The notes: a model not told the origin generated them from the letters alone. A stretch of 64,000 nt of DNA from Marinilabilia salmonicolor (GCF_003003035.1 NZ_PVTS01000022.1:1-64000), one strand, 5' to 3'. Positions 9,291 through 18,342 are shown, numbered from the stretch's first letter. Numbers and translations are program-made.

Positions 9291-9902
9291 CTATTTAACT
9301 TCAAAATCAAAGAAAGCTTTATCCTCAATAAAACCCTGAAGGCGGTCGCCAATTTTAACCGGACCAACGCCGGCGGGGGTTCCTGTGAAGATATAGTCAC
9401 CGATTTTGAGGGTAAAGTATTTCGATAGATGGGCAATCAGCTGGTCGATGCTGAAAATCATATCGGCTGTGTTGCCTTTTTGGCGGGTTTCCTGATTGAT
9501 GTCCAACCTGAAATTAAGGTTGCTCAAATCCGGAAACAGCTCTTTATTCACAAACTTTGAAATCACTGCAGAATGATCAAAGGCTTTGCTTTTTTCCCAG
9601 GGCAGGCCTTTTTTCTTTAGCTGATCCTGCAGATCTCGTGCAGTGAAATCAATACCCAGACCGATTTCCTCATAATACCGATGGGCAAATTTCTCTTCAA
9701 TATTCTTTCCCAGTTTGTTGATGCGAACCACGATTTCCACCTCATGATGAAACTCGTTGGCAAAATCGGGCAGAAAAAACGGGTCGTTGTTGCGCAACAA
9801 CGCCGTGTCAGGTTTTGAAAAAATAACCGGTTCGGCGGGAACAGGGTTGTTTAGTTCGGTGGCGTGATCTACGTAATTACGGCCTATGCAGAGTATTTTC
9901 AT
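9291..9902 (-). CDS. Fumarylacetoacetate hydrolase (FAH) family protein, acylpyruvase-like
   Basis: 203 residues, the size of the minimal FAHD1-type catalytic domain. It opens with MKILCIGRNYVDHATEL, typical of the family. The likely metal ligands are E54 and E56 (FHHEVEIVV) and D85 (GIGIDFTARD-like stretch), with the family lysine in PWEKSKAFD at about 101-109 and the C-terminal TGTPAGVGP loop. Members hydrolyse or isomerise or decarboxylate small oxo-acids (acylpyruvates, oxaloacetate, hydroxyhepta-dienedioate); the exact substrate cannot be read from sequence. It is downstream of the DnaQ-type exonuclease, separated by a 93-nt leader repeat that abuts its start codon. Confidence 0.9.
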   Translation of the reverse strand: MKILCIGRNYVDHATELNNPVPAEPVIFSKPDTALLRNNDPFFLPDFANEFHHEVEIVVRINKLGKNIEEKFAHRYYEEIGLGIDFTARDLQDQLKKKGLPWEKSKAFDHSAVISKFVNKELFPDLSNLNFRLDINQETRQKGNTADMIFSIDQLIAHLSKYFTLKIGDYIFTGTPAGVGPVKIGDRLQGFIEDKAFFDFEVK

Positions 9903-9995
9903 CCGTATAAAATTTGATAATTAAGGTCGAATGGAACTCGCATGTAAGAACTTAAACATATGCTCTTGAGGCAATCCTTGCCATGCTCGTTTCAT
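9903..9995 (-). repeat. 93-nt leader repeat, copy B, before FAH gene
   Basis: On the minus strand it runs from ATGAAACGAGCATGGCAA to the base before the FAH start codon, exactly 93 nt, the same length and placement as copy C before crtB (17305-17397). The 5' 18 nt and the 3' ~45 nt (TTCTTACATGCGAGTTCCAT, then AATCAAATTTTATAC-like end) are nearly identical between the copies; the centre differs. Copy B contains a small hairpin GGCAA/TTGCC. Confidence 0.75.
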
Positions 9996-9998
9996 TTA

Positions 9999-10772
9999 TC
10001 ATCCCTTTCCAAAAGCATTTCTCAACTTAATATTGGTCAGCACCTTCTTGGTAAATAATGGAAAATCACCATTCATCATCCATCCGTAGTAGCCGGGATC
10101 GGTATCCAGTACTTCGGTGACGGGCTTGCCTTTGTATTTTCCGAAGTTGAAAACTTCCACTCCTTTGTCGTTGAAGATGATACGTCCGGCAAAATCGGCA
10201 TTTTTGTTGTGCGCTGAGAACTTGGAGAGCCATTCCATGTCGTTTTTCAGGTCGGAATAGCGATCCAGCTGGGCTTTCAGGACCTCGTAGGTGGCCCGGG
10301 TATCTGCTTCTGCGCTGTGGGCATCGTCCAGGTTTTTATCGCAGTAAAATTTGTAGGCAGCCTCAAGGGTGCGTTTTTCCATTTTGTGAAAAATGGTCTG
10401 TACGTCAATAAACTTGCGCCTGGTCATATCGAAATCTACTTCAGCCCGGATAAATTCCTCGGCCAGGAGTGGAATGTCGAATTTGTTGGAGTTGTATCCG
10501 GCAATATCGCAGCCTTCCATGAAAGTTGCCAGCTGCCGGCCCACTTCTTTGAAGGTGGGAGCATCCTTCACATCCTCGTCATAAATGCCATGAATGGCTG
10601 ATGTTTTGGCGGGAATGGGCACTTCGGGGTTGATACGCATGGTTTTTACCTCTTCGTTGCCGTCAGTGTCTATTTTAAGGATCGAAATTTCTACTATGCG
10701 GTCGTTGGCAATGTTAATGCCGGTGGTTTCCAGATCGAAGAAAACGATTGGATTTTTTAAATTTAATTGCAT
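9999..10772 (-). CDS. DnaQ-family 3'-5' exonuclease with C-terminal accessory domain
   Basis: 257 residues. The DEDDh exonuclease motifs are all visible: ExoI FFDLETTG (D13, E15), ExoII YNSNKFD (D99) and ExoIII HSAEADTRA (H152, D157). The domain resembles the proofreading subunit of DNA polymerase III or RNase T-like nucleases. Residues about 205-250 carry FGKYKGKPVTEVL and PGYYGWMM, a small C-terminal domain found on many Bacteroidota stand-alone exonucleases. As a stand-alone protein it may act in repair or nucleotide turnover rather than as the replicative epsilon subunit. Confidence 0.93.
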   Translation of the reverse strand: MQLNLKNPIVFFDLETTGINIANDRIVEISILKIDTDGNEEVKTMRINPEVPIPAKTSAIHGIYDEDVKDAPTFKEVGRQLATFMEGCDIAGYNSNKFDIPLLAEEFIRAEVDFDMTRRKFIDVQTIFHKMEKRTLEAAYKFYCDKNLDDAHSAEADTRATYEVLKAQLDRYSDLKNDMEWLSKFSAHNKNADFAGRIIFNDKGVEVFNFGKYKGKPVTEVLDTDPGYYGWMMNGDFPLFTKKVLTNIKLRNAFGKG

Positions 10773-10875
10773 GTGTTTTTTCTTATTTCATAAAAATGAG
10801 AAACAAAAATAGTCAATCGAGGCCTTTATACCTAAAAATAGGCGCCAAGTTTTTGGAGGCAGAATTGGGGAATAA

Positions 10876-11631
10876 TCAAAAAGTTCCGTACTTCTCCACG
10901 AATTTTGGCCACACTTCTTCGTTGAACCATTTGAAATTAGGAGCTATGCGCTGGATTTTTTGATAAGTTTTGCGTGCTTCCTTTATATGTTCTGTTGACT
11001 GGTAGGAGTATCCAAGGGTGACCAGTGTATTAAGGTAAAACCAGTGCCTCTGATGATACCTGCTATCCGATATCATGAGTTCTACTGCATGTTTGTAATG
11101 ATGGAGGGCGATCTCTTTGTCTCCTCCCAGCATGGAAGGCATGTAGTACATCTGGTTGCCTTTCTCTACCAGGTAATGTATGTTGGTGCTGTCGATTGAA
11201 GCAGCCGTCTTTAAAGTGGAAACACTTCTGGGGCCCAGAATGAGGGCTTTGTAACGCGCCAGTGCCATTTCAAATCCGTAAAAACCGCTTTTGAGCGCAT
11301 GAGGCGCAGCATTGGTTGGATTCATTTCGATCAGCTCATCCAGAAATTTCCATCCTGTTTCCAGGTATTGTTCGGCTTCCTCTTCCTTGTCATTGCCCAG
11401 GCAATATCCAATATATCCATACCAGGCCAATACAACTTCAAAAAGTTGATTGTAATTGTCTGGGGTTCGTTCTGCTGCCATCTGCTCCATGGTGCTTTTC
11501 CATGGCTCCATATTGGTGGTGGTGTACCACTCAAAAAACAGGGAATCCCTGCTTTCAGCCCTTGATTCCTGAAAGCTGAATGCTAAGAGTATTGCTAAAA
11601 TTGAGAGTATTATATGGTTCTTCCTTTCCAT
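10876..11631 (-). CDS. Exported TPR-like protein at the end of the carotenoid operon
   Basis: 251 residues from ATG at 11631; longer in-frame reading upstream lies inside the glycosyltransferase gene. It has a signal peptide (about 1-26: HIILSILAILLAFSF then ESRA) and helical repeats resembling tetratricopeptide repeats (for example HYKHAVELM, TLVTLGYSYQSTEHIKEARKTYQKI). TPR proteins scaffold other proteins; no enzymatic motif is visible. Its start overlaps the stop of the glycosyltransferase gene by 22 nt, so it is co-transcribed with the carotenoid genes, although a role in pigment production is only inferred. Confidence 0.85.
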   Translation of the reverse strand: MERKNHIILSILAILLAFSFQESRAESRDSLFFEWYTTTNMEPWKSTMEQMAAERTPDNYNQLFEVVLAWYGYIGYCLGNDKEEEAEQYLETGWKFLDELIEMNPTNAAPHALKSGFYGFEMALARYKALILGPRSVSTLKTAASIDSTNIHYLVEKGNQMYYMPSMLGGDKEIALHHYKHAVELMISDSRYHQRHWFYLNTLVTLGYSYQSTEHIKEARKTYQKIQRIAPNFKWFNEEVWPKFVEKYGTF

Positions 11632-12707
11632 GTGGTTCTTTTTTGAATGACCTGCCGGGTGGCGTTGAAAAACAGGTGGATGAGCGTTATTTGTTGCAGG
11701 GGCATCAGAATCAGGTTTTTTAAGATCGATTGGCCGCTCGCTGCGGAGACAAAGATACGCATGGTCACCAATAACAGAAAATATGCCAAAAGCCAGTTGC
11801 CTGACAAGGTCAGCAAAACCGGGAGCCACCCCAGAGATGAAAACACCACGTACAACCAGCCTGCTCCGATGCTTCCGCCAAAAAAGAAACGGGCACTGCG
11901 TGACAATCCTGATAAGGCTTCTTCATAGTTCCGGTACATTCGACATTTGAGACCTTCAGGGGCCAGGGCTGTTCTGACTGTCAGGCCTTCCTGTTTGATA
12001 TACTGTGCGATGGCAATATCCTCAACCGCCTGATGACGTTGGTTCTTATGAAAGTTCTGTTGGCGGTAACGCTCTGCTTCAAAAAGCATAAACTGGCCAT
12101 TGGCAGCACTGAATATTTTCAGTGGGATGAATTGTGCAACAGCCAATGGGAGTACCGAGACGAGGATAATGTTGACTTGAGATACAAGCAGCCACTCTCC
12201 CAGGCTTCTCATTTCCTGACGCGGAAAGAAAGAGAATAAGGCCAGTTGATGACGTTTTAAATATGAAAGGGCTTGATCTATGGCTTCCTGGGTTGCTACA
12301 ACATCGGCATCAAGAAAGAGAAAATAGCTCCCTTTAGCTTGTAGTGCCAATTGATGACAGGCATGGTTTTTCCCTTTCCAGCCTTCAGGTAGGGAACTGC
12401 CTTCAATTAATCGTATCCGGGAGTCATAATGGCTCCAGAGGTTGACTATACTGGAAGTTTCGTCTTCCGACAAATCATTGTAGATGAGGATTTCTCCAAC
12501 GGTGTTGTCGCAATGGAGCAGGCTTTGCAGGAGCCGTGGCAGATTATGCGCTTCGTTGCGTGCCGGGACAAGAATAGAAATCTCCCCTTTTTGTTTGGGT
12601 GATGGCTGAGAGCGTGGAGCGCCTGTGACAAGGTTTAGCAACGATGTCAGCCATCGGATGGTAAGAATGGCAAAGGAGATGTATGCAATAATTCGTAGGA
12701 CTTCCAT
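11610..12707 (-). CDS. Family 2 glycosyltransferase of carotenoid cluster (CruC-like)
   Basis: 365 residues. An N-terminal membrane helix is followed by a GT-A domain: ISILVPARNEAHNLPRLL (about 43-60), the nucleotide/metal-binding DAD in FLDADVV (133-135) and an acceptor-side ED in QAVEDIAIAQY; three or more hydrophobic helices form the C-terminus. GT2 enzymes of this layout glycosylate hydroxylated carotenoids (CruC in green sulfur bacteria, CrtQ-like in staphylococci). Its position between an acyltransferase and cruF supports transfer of a sugar to the tertiary C-1' hydroxyl. The assignment is by context; polyprenyl or lipid acceptors are alternatives. Confidence 0.8.
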   Translation of the reverse strand: MEVLRIIAYISFAILTIRWLTSLLNLVTGAPRSQPSPKQKGEISILVPARNEAHNLPRLLQSLLHCDNTVGEILIYNDLSEDETSSIVNLWSHYDSRIRLIEGSSLPEGWKGKNHACHQLALQAKGSYFLFLDADVVATQEAIDQALSYLKRHQLALFSFFPRQEMRSLGEWLLVSQVNIILVSVLPLAVAQFIPLKIFSAANGQFMLFEAERYRQQNFHKNQRHQAVEDIAIAQYIKQEGLTVRTALAPEGLKCRMYRNYEEALSGLSRSARFFFGGSIGAGWLYVVFSSLGWLPVLLTLSGNWLLAYFLLLVTMRIFVSAASGQSILKNLILMPLQQITLIHLFFNATRQVIQKRTTWKGRTI

Positions 12708-12712
12708 TGTTG

Positions 12713-13327
12713 CTAAAGATCAGTGTTTTTGTTGTGATGATCAATGCATTCGTTCATGAAATCATTAAAAGCTTTTTCTGTTGGAATAGTGCCATCTGAA
12801 TTCAGATTTTTGATGTAGAGCCACAAAGAAGGTTTTGGATTTCCGAAATAGTCGATGAGCGTGACTACCATTTTTACCGTGGGATTGGTCTTTTGTAGCA
12901 GGCGCTCCACGCCCGGTTCAAATTCCAAATAGCGTGTAGCCTGTGCCTGGAGCTTTCCTTGCGGATACATCAGCAATAGATTATTGGAACTGTTCTCAAG
13001 TATTTTTTTGGCGTAGATGAAAGAGGCGGGTGTGCTGGAATGGTTTCGGCGAATAGAAAATGCACCTCCCCGTGCCAGAAATCTTCGTTTTTCCAGTTCC
13101 TCTTCAAGCATCATTACATGAAATTTCTTTTTCCAAAGCTTGTTATTCAGGTAGTTGATGAAAAATCCGTCCCACCAGGAAAAATGGTTGTTGATAACCA
13201 ATAGGGGAGAGTTATCTGCAGCGGTATCACCTTCAATGAATATTTTTTTGAATTTTAGACGAACCAGAAAATTGGTGAAGTGTCTAAAAAACCAGATATA
13301 TACAGGATGGTGTGAAGCTTTTATCAT
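12713..13327 (-). CDS. PlsC-type acyltransferase of carotenoid cluster (CruD-like)
   Basis: 204 residues. It has the acyltransferase HX4D box NNHFSWWDG (H48, D53), a block around RGGAFSIRR, and a third block YPQGKLQ. The family transfers acyl groups from acyl-CoA or acyl-ACP to glycerophosphate or to sugar hydroxyls. Being 5 nt upstream of the glycosyltransferase start and 21 nt downstream of cruF, it probably esterifies the carotenoid glycoside, as CruD does for the glucoside of hydroxychlorobactene. Ordinary phospholipid synthesis remains possible. Confidence 0.82.
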   Translation of the reverse strand: MIKASHHPVYIWFFRHFTNFLVRLKFKKIFIEGDTAADNSPLLVINNHFSWWDGFFINYLNNKLWKKKFHVMMLEEELEKRRFLARGGAFSIRRNHSSTPASFIYAKKILENSSNNLLLMYPQGKLQAQATRYLEFEPGVERLLQKTNPTVKMVVTLIDYFGNPKPSLWLYIKNLNSDGTIPTEKAFNDFMNECIDHHNKNTDL

Positions 13328-13348
13328 AAAGTTGTTAAGATTTCGCGG

Positions 13349-14008
13349 TTAAAGGATGAGGTTGAGAAGAAAGAAAAATGCAATTTGTGCTGCAAGCAAA
13401 CCCGGTGCCACCGGGTTTTTGTAATGGGTGCCGGCCAGCCGGAATACCCCCAGGAAAACGAAGGAGATGACGAACCAGGCCAGGTAGTTTTGATGGGGAA
13501 CTGCATTGTTTCCCCAGCTCCACATATCCGTATCAATGGCCACTGGTTCCAGGAAAAGATCATATCCTACCATCAGGGAAGACCCTATACAGAGTTGACC
13601 TATGACGTGGGTGTTGATCTGTCGCACCAATTGCCATACAATGTAGATCAGCATCACCCAGTTAATGCCAATTAATACCGGGGTGTTCATGATTTTGGGG
13701 CCCAGTGTGGCTCCATATTGATATTCTCCAAAAACGACGCCGCTGTTTACTCCGATGGCCTCAATCAGGATACCTCCCAAAAACACAAATACGCTGGCAC
13801 CCAGAAATCTAAAGTTCCAGGGCTGGTGAAACCAAAACAACAGGACGGTGGATAAGAGAATGGAAAACCCTGTGAGATTTGTGAACAAGTCCCTTGTCTG
13901 GGGTAAAGCAAATCCCGCAATTCCCACAGAGTAGTAGATGATCCAGAACTTATTGATCCTGGAGGGTACCAGGTGGGTTTGTGTTAGCTTTTTGATGGCT
14001 GACTCCAT
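13349..14008 (-). CDS. cruF: CruF-like carotenoid 1',2'-hydratase
   Basis: 219 residues, almost entirely membrane helices (six to seven), of the DUF422/carotenoid-synthesis family. Family hallmarks visible are EAIGVNSGVVFGEYQY and the Asp-rich region YDLFLEPVAIDTDMWSW. CruF adds water across the 1',2' double bond of acyclic psi-ends, producing the hydroxyl that is later glycosylated. The start overlaps the end of the crtD gene by 25 nt, consistent with one transcript. Confidence 0.85.
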   Translation of the reverse strand: MESAIKKLTQTHLVPSRINKFWIIYYSVGIAGFALPQTRDLFTNLTGFSILLSTVLLFWFHQPWNFRFLGASVFVFLGGILIEAIGVNSGVVFGEYQYGATLGPKIMNTPVLIGINWVMLIYIVWQLVRQINTHVIGQLCIGSSLMVGYDLFLEPVAIDTDMWSWGNNAVPHQNYLAWFVISFVFLGVFRLAGTHYKNPVAPGLLAAQIAFFFLLNLIL

Positions 14009-15477
14009 AATTTGTCTATTTCTTTTTTAACTATTTCTGAAGAGGCAAGGCAAAGTGGAATGCCTCCTCCGGGGTGCACACTTCCTCCTGTGAAAAACAA
14101 GTTCTTTATCTCCCTGGAACGATTTCGGTGACGAAGAAATGCCGACCACAAGGAGTTGGAATTGTTTCCGTACAATGCTCCCCGGTATGAGCCTGTTCGC
14201 TCTTCTATGGTGATGGGGGTGGCTTTTTCTTCGAAGAGCAGTTCTTTTTCAGGATCCACCTTCAGGGTTCGTTTAATTTTATTGATGATGTGAGAACGGG
14301 CCTCACTTACCGATACCTGCTGTCCGTTTTCGTTGGTGGGTGGAACATTAATCATTACAAACCAGTTCTCCATACCTTCGGGTGCATCTGATTTTACAGC
14401 TTTTGAGCTGATAAATATATAAACTGTGGGGTCGTTAAAAAGTTGCTGCTTTTCGAAGATGGCACTGAATTCATTTTTGTAATCGTTGGAAAAAAGAATG
14501 TTATGCACGTCCAACTGCGGATGGGAACTTTTCATCCCCCAATAAAAGATCAATGCAGAGGAGGAGAGGGCAGGTTTTCTGACCGCTCGCGGTTTTCTGA
14601 GTTGTTGGGCCTGATTCCTGTAAAAAGTATTGACATCCACGTCAGAGATCACTATGTCAGCACTTAAATGCTCCGAGGTGGTGATTACCTGACGGATGCT
14701 TCGCTTCTCTGTTTCTAGACCGATGACTTTGGATCGGAAACGAAATTCGACACCCAGCTGTAAAGCCTTTTGGTAGATGGCCTCTACAATACTGTAAATT
14801 CCTTTTTCCGGGAAGAAAGCCCCGTCGTTATGTTCCAGGTGTGAAATCATATTCAGCATGCTGGAAGCCTGGTAGGGCGATGATCCGTTGTAGGTGGCAT
14901 AACGATCGAATAGTTGGATAACATGGGGACTACGAAAATACTTTCGGTTTTCTTCATGCATGGTGCGAACAGGATTCACTGCCAGGAGTGGCTGTAATTC
15001 CTTTGGCTGTTTTCTGAGGGCTGACTTAAAAAGACTGTTGATCGGGTTGAAAATGAACAGATCGGCTGCAGCCAGGTAGCGGTTTTGTGCCGTTTTCAAA
15101 TATTTTAATATATGTTTTGCGGGTTCCCCTGTCTTTTCTTCTATCTCACTGGCAAATTCTAAAGGATCATCAGGTACATTTATGATGGTCCCATCCTCAT
15201 AAAAATAGCGACATACATTATGGAGCTTTCTGAAGTTGAAAAGGTCGTGGTCTGGGGTATTGCTAATATTCAAAACATCTGTCACCAGATGTGGTAAGGT
15301 GAACAGGGACGGGCCTGTGTCGAAACGAAAACCATATTTTTGTATCTGCTGTATTTTTCCACCCGGAGTGTCATTTTTTTCCAGCACCAGCACTTCGTAA
15401 TTGGCGGCGGCCATCCGAACAGCTGCTGCAAGCCCCCCAATTCCGGCTCCTATAATGATGCATTTTTTTTGTTTCAT
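13984..15477 (-). CDS. crtD: Carotenoid 3',4'-desaturase (CrtD-like), phytoene-desaturase family
   Basis: 497 residues. The N-terminal FAD-binding dinucleotide fold is IIGAGIGGLAAAVRMA (about 8-23) with EKNDTPGGK after it, and the C-terminus has FFTGGSVHPGGGIP, the family FAD/substrate motif. The region after FDTGPSLFTLP and the stretch VCRYFYEDGT are, to my recollection, characteristic of Bacteroidota CrtD rather than CrtI. Being first in the operon with cruF supports desaturation at C-3',4' of the hydrated end. It is divergent from crtI with a 336-bp gap. Swapped roles of the two desaturases cannot be excluded. Confidence 0.82.
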   Translation of the reverse strand: MKQKKCIIIGAGIGGLAAAVRMAAANYEVLVLEKNDTPGGKIQQIQKYGFRFDTGPSLFTLPHLVTDVLNISNTPDHDLFNFRKLHNVCRYFYEDGTIINVPDDPLEFASEIEEKTGEPAKHILKYLKTAQNRYLAAADLFIFNPINSLFKSALRKQPKELQPLLAVNPVRTMHEENRKYFRSPHVIQLFDRYATYNGSSPYQASSMLNMISHLEHNDGAFFPEKGIYSIVEAIYQKALQLGVEFRFRSKVIGLETEKRSIRQVITTSEHLSADIVISDVDVNTFYRNQAQQLRKPRAVRKPALSSSALIFYWGMKSSHPQLDVHNILFSNDYKNEFSAIFEKQQLFNDPTVYIFISSKAVKSDAPEGMENWFVMINVPPTNENGQQVSVSEARSHIINKIKRTLKVDPEKELLFEEKATPITIEERTGSYRGALYGNNSNSLWSAFLRHRNRSREIKNLFFTGGSVHPGGGIPLCLASSEIVKKEIDKLWSQPSKS

Positions 15478-15813
15478 TTTTTTTGTTTAAAAATAAACAA
15501 AATAATTAGGTTGTATGTTTAAGCCTTGTGATCATTTTCCTTGAAATTAGATTTTTTGAAATTTTTTGAGTTTTAATAGTGTTTCTGTGATATTGATAAA
15601 TGTTGAACGTATTTAGTGAAAAACCTGAAAGAATGTTTGTCACCCTTTCATTAGTAACTAATTGACCTGGTGGAATTCCCATGCATTAACGGATGCAGTG
15701 TCTTTGAGGTAATTATTTCCAGGGTCGTTTCATGAAGATAAGAATTAATCTGCAAAAGTTGAAATTAATAGAAAATTAAGTGAAATTGAAAATGAAATTG
15801 AAATCCACAATCC
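15478..15813. other. Divergent promoter region between crtD and crtI
   Basis: 336 bp without a gene. AT-rich, so it should hold promoters for both carotenoid operons, but I could not identify a convincing TAnnTTTG box with a well-spaced -33 element on either strand. A short purine-rich direct repeat (TGAAATTGAAAATGAAATTG at about 15780) precedes crtI. No clear operator palindrome is seen. Confidence 0.5.
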
Positions 15814-17286
15814 ATGAGTAAAGTTTTAATTGCAGGAACAGGTCTTGGCGGACTCGCCACAGCACTTCGGCTCACCAGTAAAGGCCATGAAGTGGTGATG
15901 GTAGAGAAATTCCATCAGGCAGGAGGTCGCCTCAACAGGCTTGTCAAAGATGGTTTTACCTTTGATATGGGGCCTTCTTTTTTTAGCATGAGTTATGAGT
16001 TTCATGAGCTTGCACGTTCCTGTAACTGGAAATTGCCTTTCGAATTTCATGAATTAGATCCTCTTTATGCTGTTAATTTTAGCGATACAGGGAAGACTTT
16101 CAAAATTTATAAGGATACAAAGAAACTTGCAGAAGAATTTAAGGGTATAGAGCCTGATCTGGAGCAAAAGCTAAACCGGTATTTGCAGACTACCGGTGCG
16201 TTGTTTCACGATACCGAGAATTTGATTATACGTCGGAATTTTAATCACTGGTGGGAATATTTGCAGGCTTTGGTGCAGGTCCCCTTAAAGCATGCCCCCA
16301 AATTAATACGCACCTTCTGGAGTGAGGTGGAACGCCACTTTGAATCCAGAGAGGTGAAAGAAATACTCTCGCTGGTAGCCTTTTTTCTGGGAGGTACGCC
16401 TTTTGACACACCTGCTGTTTTTACTCTTTTATCATACACCGAGCTGAAGCATGATGGCTACTACAATGTCCGTGGTGGGATGTATAAGATTGTGGAAGGC
16501 CTGGTTGATGAGCTGAAAAGACGGGGGGTGGAGATGCACTTCGATACGGAAATTGTTAAGTTGGAGCAGGAAAAAAGCCGGGTAAAGGCACTGATCGATC
16601 AGAAGGGCAGGAGATGGACGGCCGATCAGTATGTGATCAATGCCGATGCGGCGTGGTTTAGAGGAGCTATTCTGAAACGCAGGTCGTTTCGGATAGAGAA
16701 ACTTGATGAAATGCGATGGACGATGGCGCCATTGACCATTTACCTCGGAGTTAAAGGAAAGATCCCCCACATTCATCATCACAATTATTTTCTGGGGACC
16801 AATTTCAGGGATTATGCCAATGGAATTTTTAAAAATCAGGTCTCGTTACAAAAGCCCTATTACTACGTGAATGTACTTTCACGGCACAACCCGGAAAGTG
16901 CGCCGGAAGGTTGTGAGTCATTGTTTATTTTGGTTCCGGTACCTGATTTACGTTTCCGACCCGACTGGTCGGATAAGGATGAGATAACCGAAAGCATCCT
17001 GAAGGACCTGTCCGAACGAGTTGGATATGATCTGATTGCAAACCGGGTTTCTCAGACCATTTATACTCCTGTGGAATGGGAGAAGATGTTTAACCTGCAT
17101 CGCGGAAGCGGGTTGGGACTTGGGCATAACATGGGGCAGATGGCTTACCTGAGACCTTCGAATAAAGATGAGAAATTGAAGAACCTCTTTTATACAGGTG
17201 CATCTACCACGCCGGGGACCGGATTGCCAATGGTTGTGATTGGCTCGAAACTGACTGTTGAGCAGATGGAGGTGGCGGAGTTTTAA
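15814..17286 (+). CDS. crtI: Phytoene desaturase CrtI
   Basis: 490 residues with the FAD-binding fold VLIAGTGLGGLATALRL at the N-terminus, GGRLNRLVKDGFTFDMGPS and a C-terminal FYTGASTTPGTGLPMV motif. CrtI-type enzymes convert phytoene to lycopene in several dehydrogenation steps. The DGFTFDMGPSFF segment fits Bacteroidota CrtI, and crtB follows 111 nt downstream on the same strand, the usual pair. The spacer before crtB is filled by a 93-nt leader repeat. Confidence 0.9.
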   Translation: MSKVLIAGTGLGGLATALRLTSKGHEVVMVEKFHQAGGRLNRLVKDGFTFDMGPSFFSMSYEFHELARSCNWKLPFEFHELDPLYAVNFSDTGKTFKIYKDTKKLAEEFKGIEPDLEQKLNRYLQTTGALFHDTENLIIRRNFNHWWEYLQALVQVPLKHAPKLIRTFWSEVERHFESREVKEILSLVAFFLGGTPFDTPAVFTLLSYTELKHDGYYNVRGGMYKIVEGLVDELKRRGVEMHFDTEIVKLEQEKSRVKALIDQKGRRWTADQYVINADAAWFRGAILKRRSFRIEKLDEMRWTMAPLTIYLGVKGKIPHIHHHNYFLGTNFRDYANGIFKNQVSLQKPYYYVNVLSRHNPESAPEGCESLFILVPVPDLRFRPDWSDKDEITESILKDLSERVGYDLIANRVSQTIYTPVEWEKMFNLHRGSGLGLGHNMGQMAYLRPSNKDEKLKNLFYTGASTTPGTGLPMVVIGSKLTVEQMEVAEF

Positions 17287-17304
17287 CAATTAAATGATTT
17301 TGAG

Positions 17305-17397
17305 ATGAAACGAGCATGGCAATGGAACCACAATAGAATATGCATAATATTCTTACATGCGAGTTCCATTAGACCTTTATAATCAAATTTTATACTA
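17305..17397 (+). repeat. 93-nt leader repeat, copy C, before crtB
   Basis: Runs from ATGAAACGAGCATGGCAATG to the base before the crtB ATG. It matches copy B (9903-9995) at both ends and has the same length and distance to the start codon. AATGGAAC and GTTCCATT within it are complementary, so the RNA could fold into a hairpin that leaves the 3' AATCAAATTTTATAC part single-stranded. Confidence 0.75.
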
Positions 17398-18240
17398 ATG
17401 AACAGCATCGAATTATACAACAGTAACGCAATGGCATGCAGCCGACATACCACCAAGAAATACAGCACCAGCTTTTCTTTGGGCATTCGCTTACTGGCAC
17501 CCGAAATCCGGCACGCTATTTACGGAATCTATGGTTTTGTAAGGTTTGCCGATGAGATTGTGGATACATTTCATAACCATAATAAGGCAGAACTGTTGGA
17601 TCGTTTTCGTAAGGAGACTTTTTCATCGATAGAAGAGGGGATTTCAACCAATCCGATATTGCAGAGTTTTCAGATTGTCGTAAATAACTATGACATCGAT
17701 CGTCATCTCATTGAAGCATTTTTTGATAGTATGGAGATGGATCTGAATCATAAGAAATATGACTCAGATAAATATAAAACTTATATTTATGGTTCAGCAG
17801 AAGTTGTTGGTTTGATGTGCTTGCGGGTGTTTTACAAAGGGGAGACCGAACAATATGAAGCGTTAAAGTATCCTGCCCGGAAACTGGGCGAGGCCTTTCA
17901 GAAGGTTAATTTTTTACGTGATGTTCAGTCAGACCTGGATGAACGCGGGAGGAGCTATTTCCCGAATGTGGACCTTTTAAATTTCACCGAAGTTCAAAAG
18001 CAACAGATTGAGCAAGAGATAGAGGAAGATTTCAGGGAAGCCTATAAGGGTATAATGATGTTGAAAAAGGAAGCCCGCCTCGGGGTTTATATCGCTTATA
18101 TCTATCATCTTAAGTTGTTTAGAAAGATCAAACGAACGCCGTCTAAAACCATTCTGCGTGAGCGCATCAGAGTTAGCAATTGGGTGAAGATGGGGTTGCT
18201 TTTGCAGGGAGTGGTAAGGAATGAATTTGGACAGGTGTAA
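17398..18240 (+). CDS. crtB: Phytoene synthase CrtB
   Basis: 280 residues of the squalene/phytoene synthase family, which condenses two geranylgeranyl diphosphates to phytoene. The two Asp-rich Mg-diphosphate sites are visible: RFADEIVDTF (D52, D56) and NFLRDVQSDLDERGR (D175, D179), with YFPNVDL after the second. The gene for geranylgeranyl diphosphate synthase and a lycopene cyclase are not in the window, so precursor supply and ring formation must come from elsewhere. Confidence 0.95.
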   Translation: MNSIELYNSNAMACSRHTTKKYSTSFSLGIRLLAPEIRHAIYGIYGFVRFADEIVDTFHNHNKAELLDRFRKETFSSIEEGISTNPILQSFQIVVNNYDIDRHLIEAFFDSMEMDLNHKKYDSDKYKTYIYGSAEVVGLMCLRVFYKGETEQYEALKYPARKLGEAFQKVNFLRDVQSDLDERGRSYFPNVDLLNFTEVQKQQIEQEIEEDFREAYKGIMMLKKEARLGVYIAYIYHLKLFRKIKRTPSKTILRERIRVSNWVKMGLLLQGVVRNEFGQV

Positions 18241-18260
18241 TTAAAATATTTTAAAAAAGA

Positions 18261-18303
18261 AAAACCCGTGAACTGATCAGATTATTGAATCAGCACGGGT
18301 TTT
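18261..18303. terminator. Bidirectional terminator between crtB and the S46 peptidase
   Basis: AAAACCCGTG at 18261-18270 pairs perfectly with CACGGGTTTT at 18294-18303; A-run on the left and T-run on the right let it serve both converging genes. Confidence 0.85.
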
Positions 18304-18342
18304 ATATTGTTGGAGTTTCCGACACTTGGCGTGAACTCTCTT

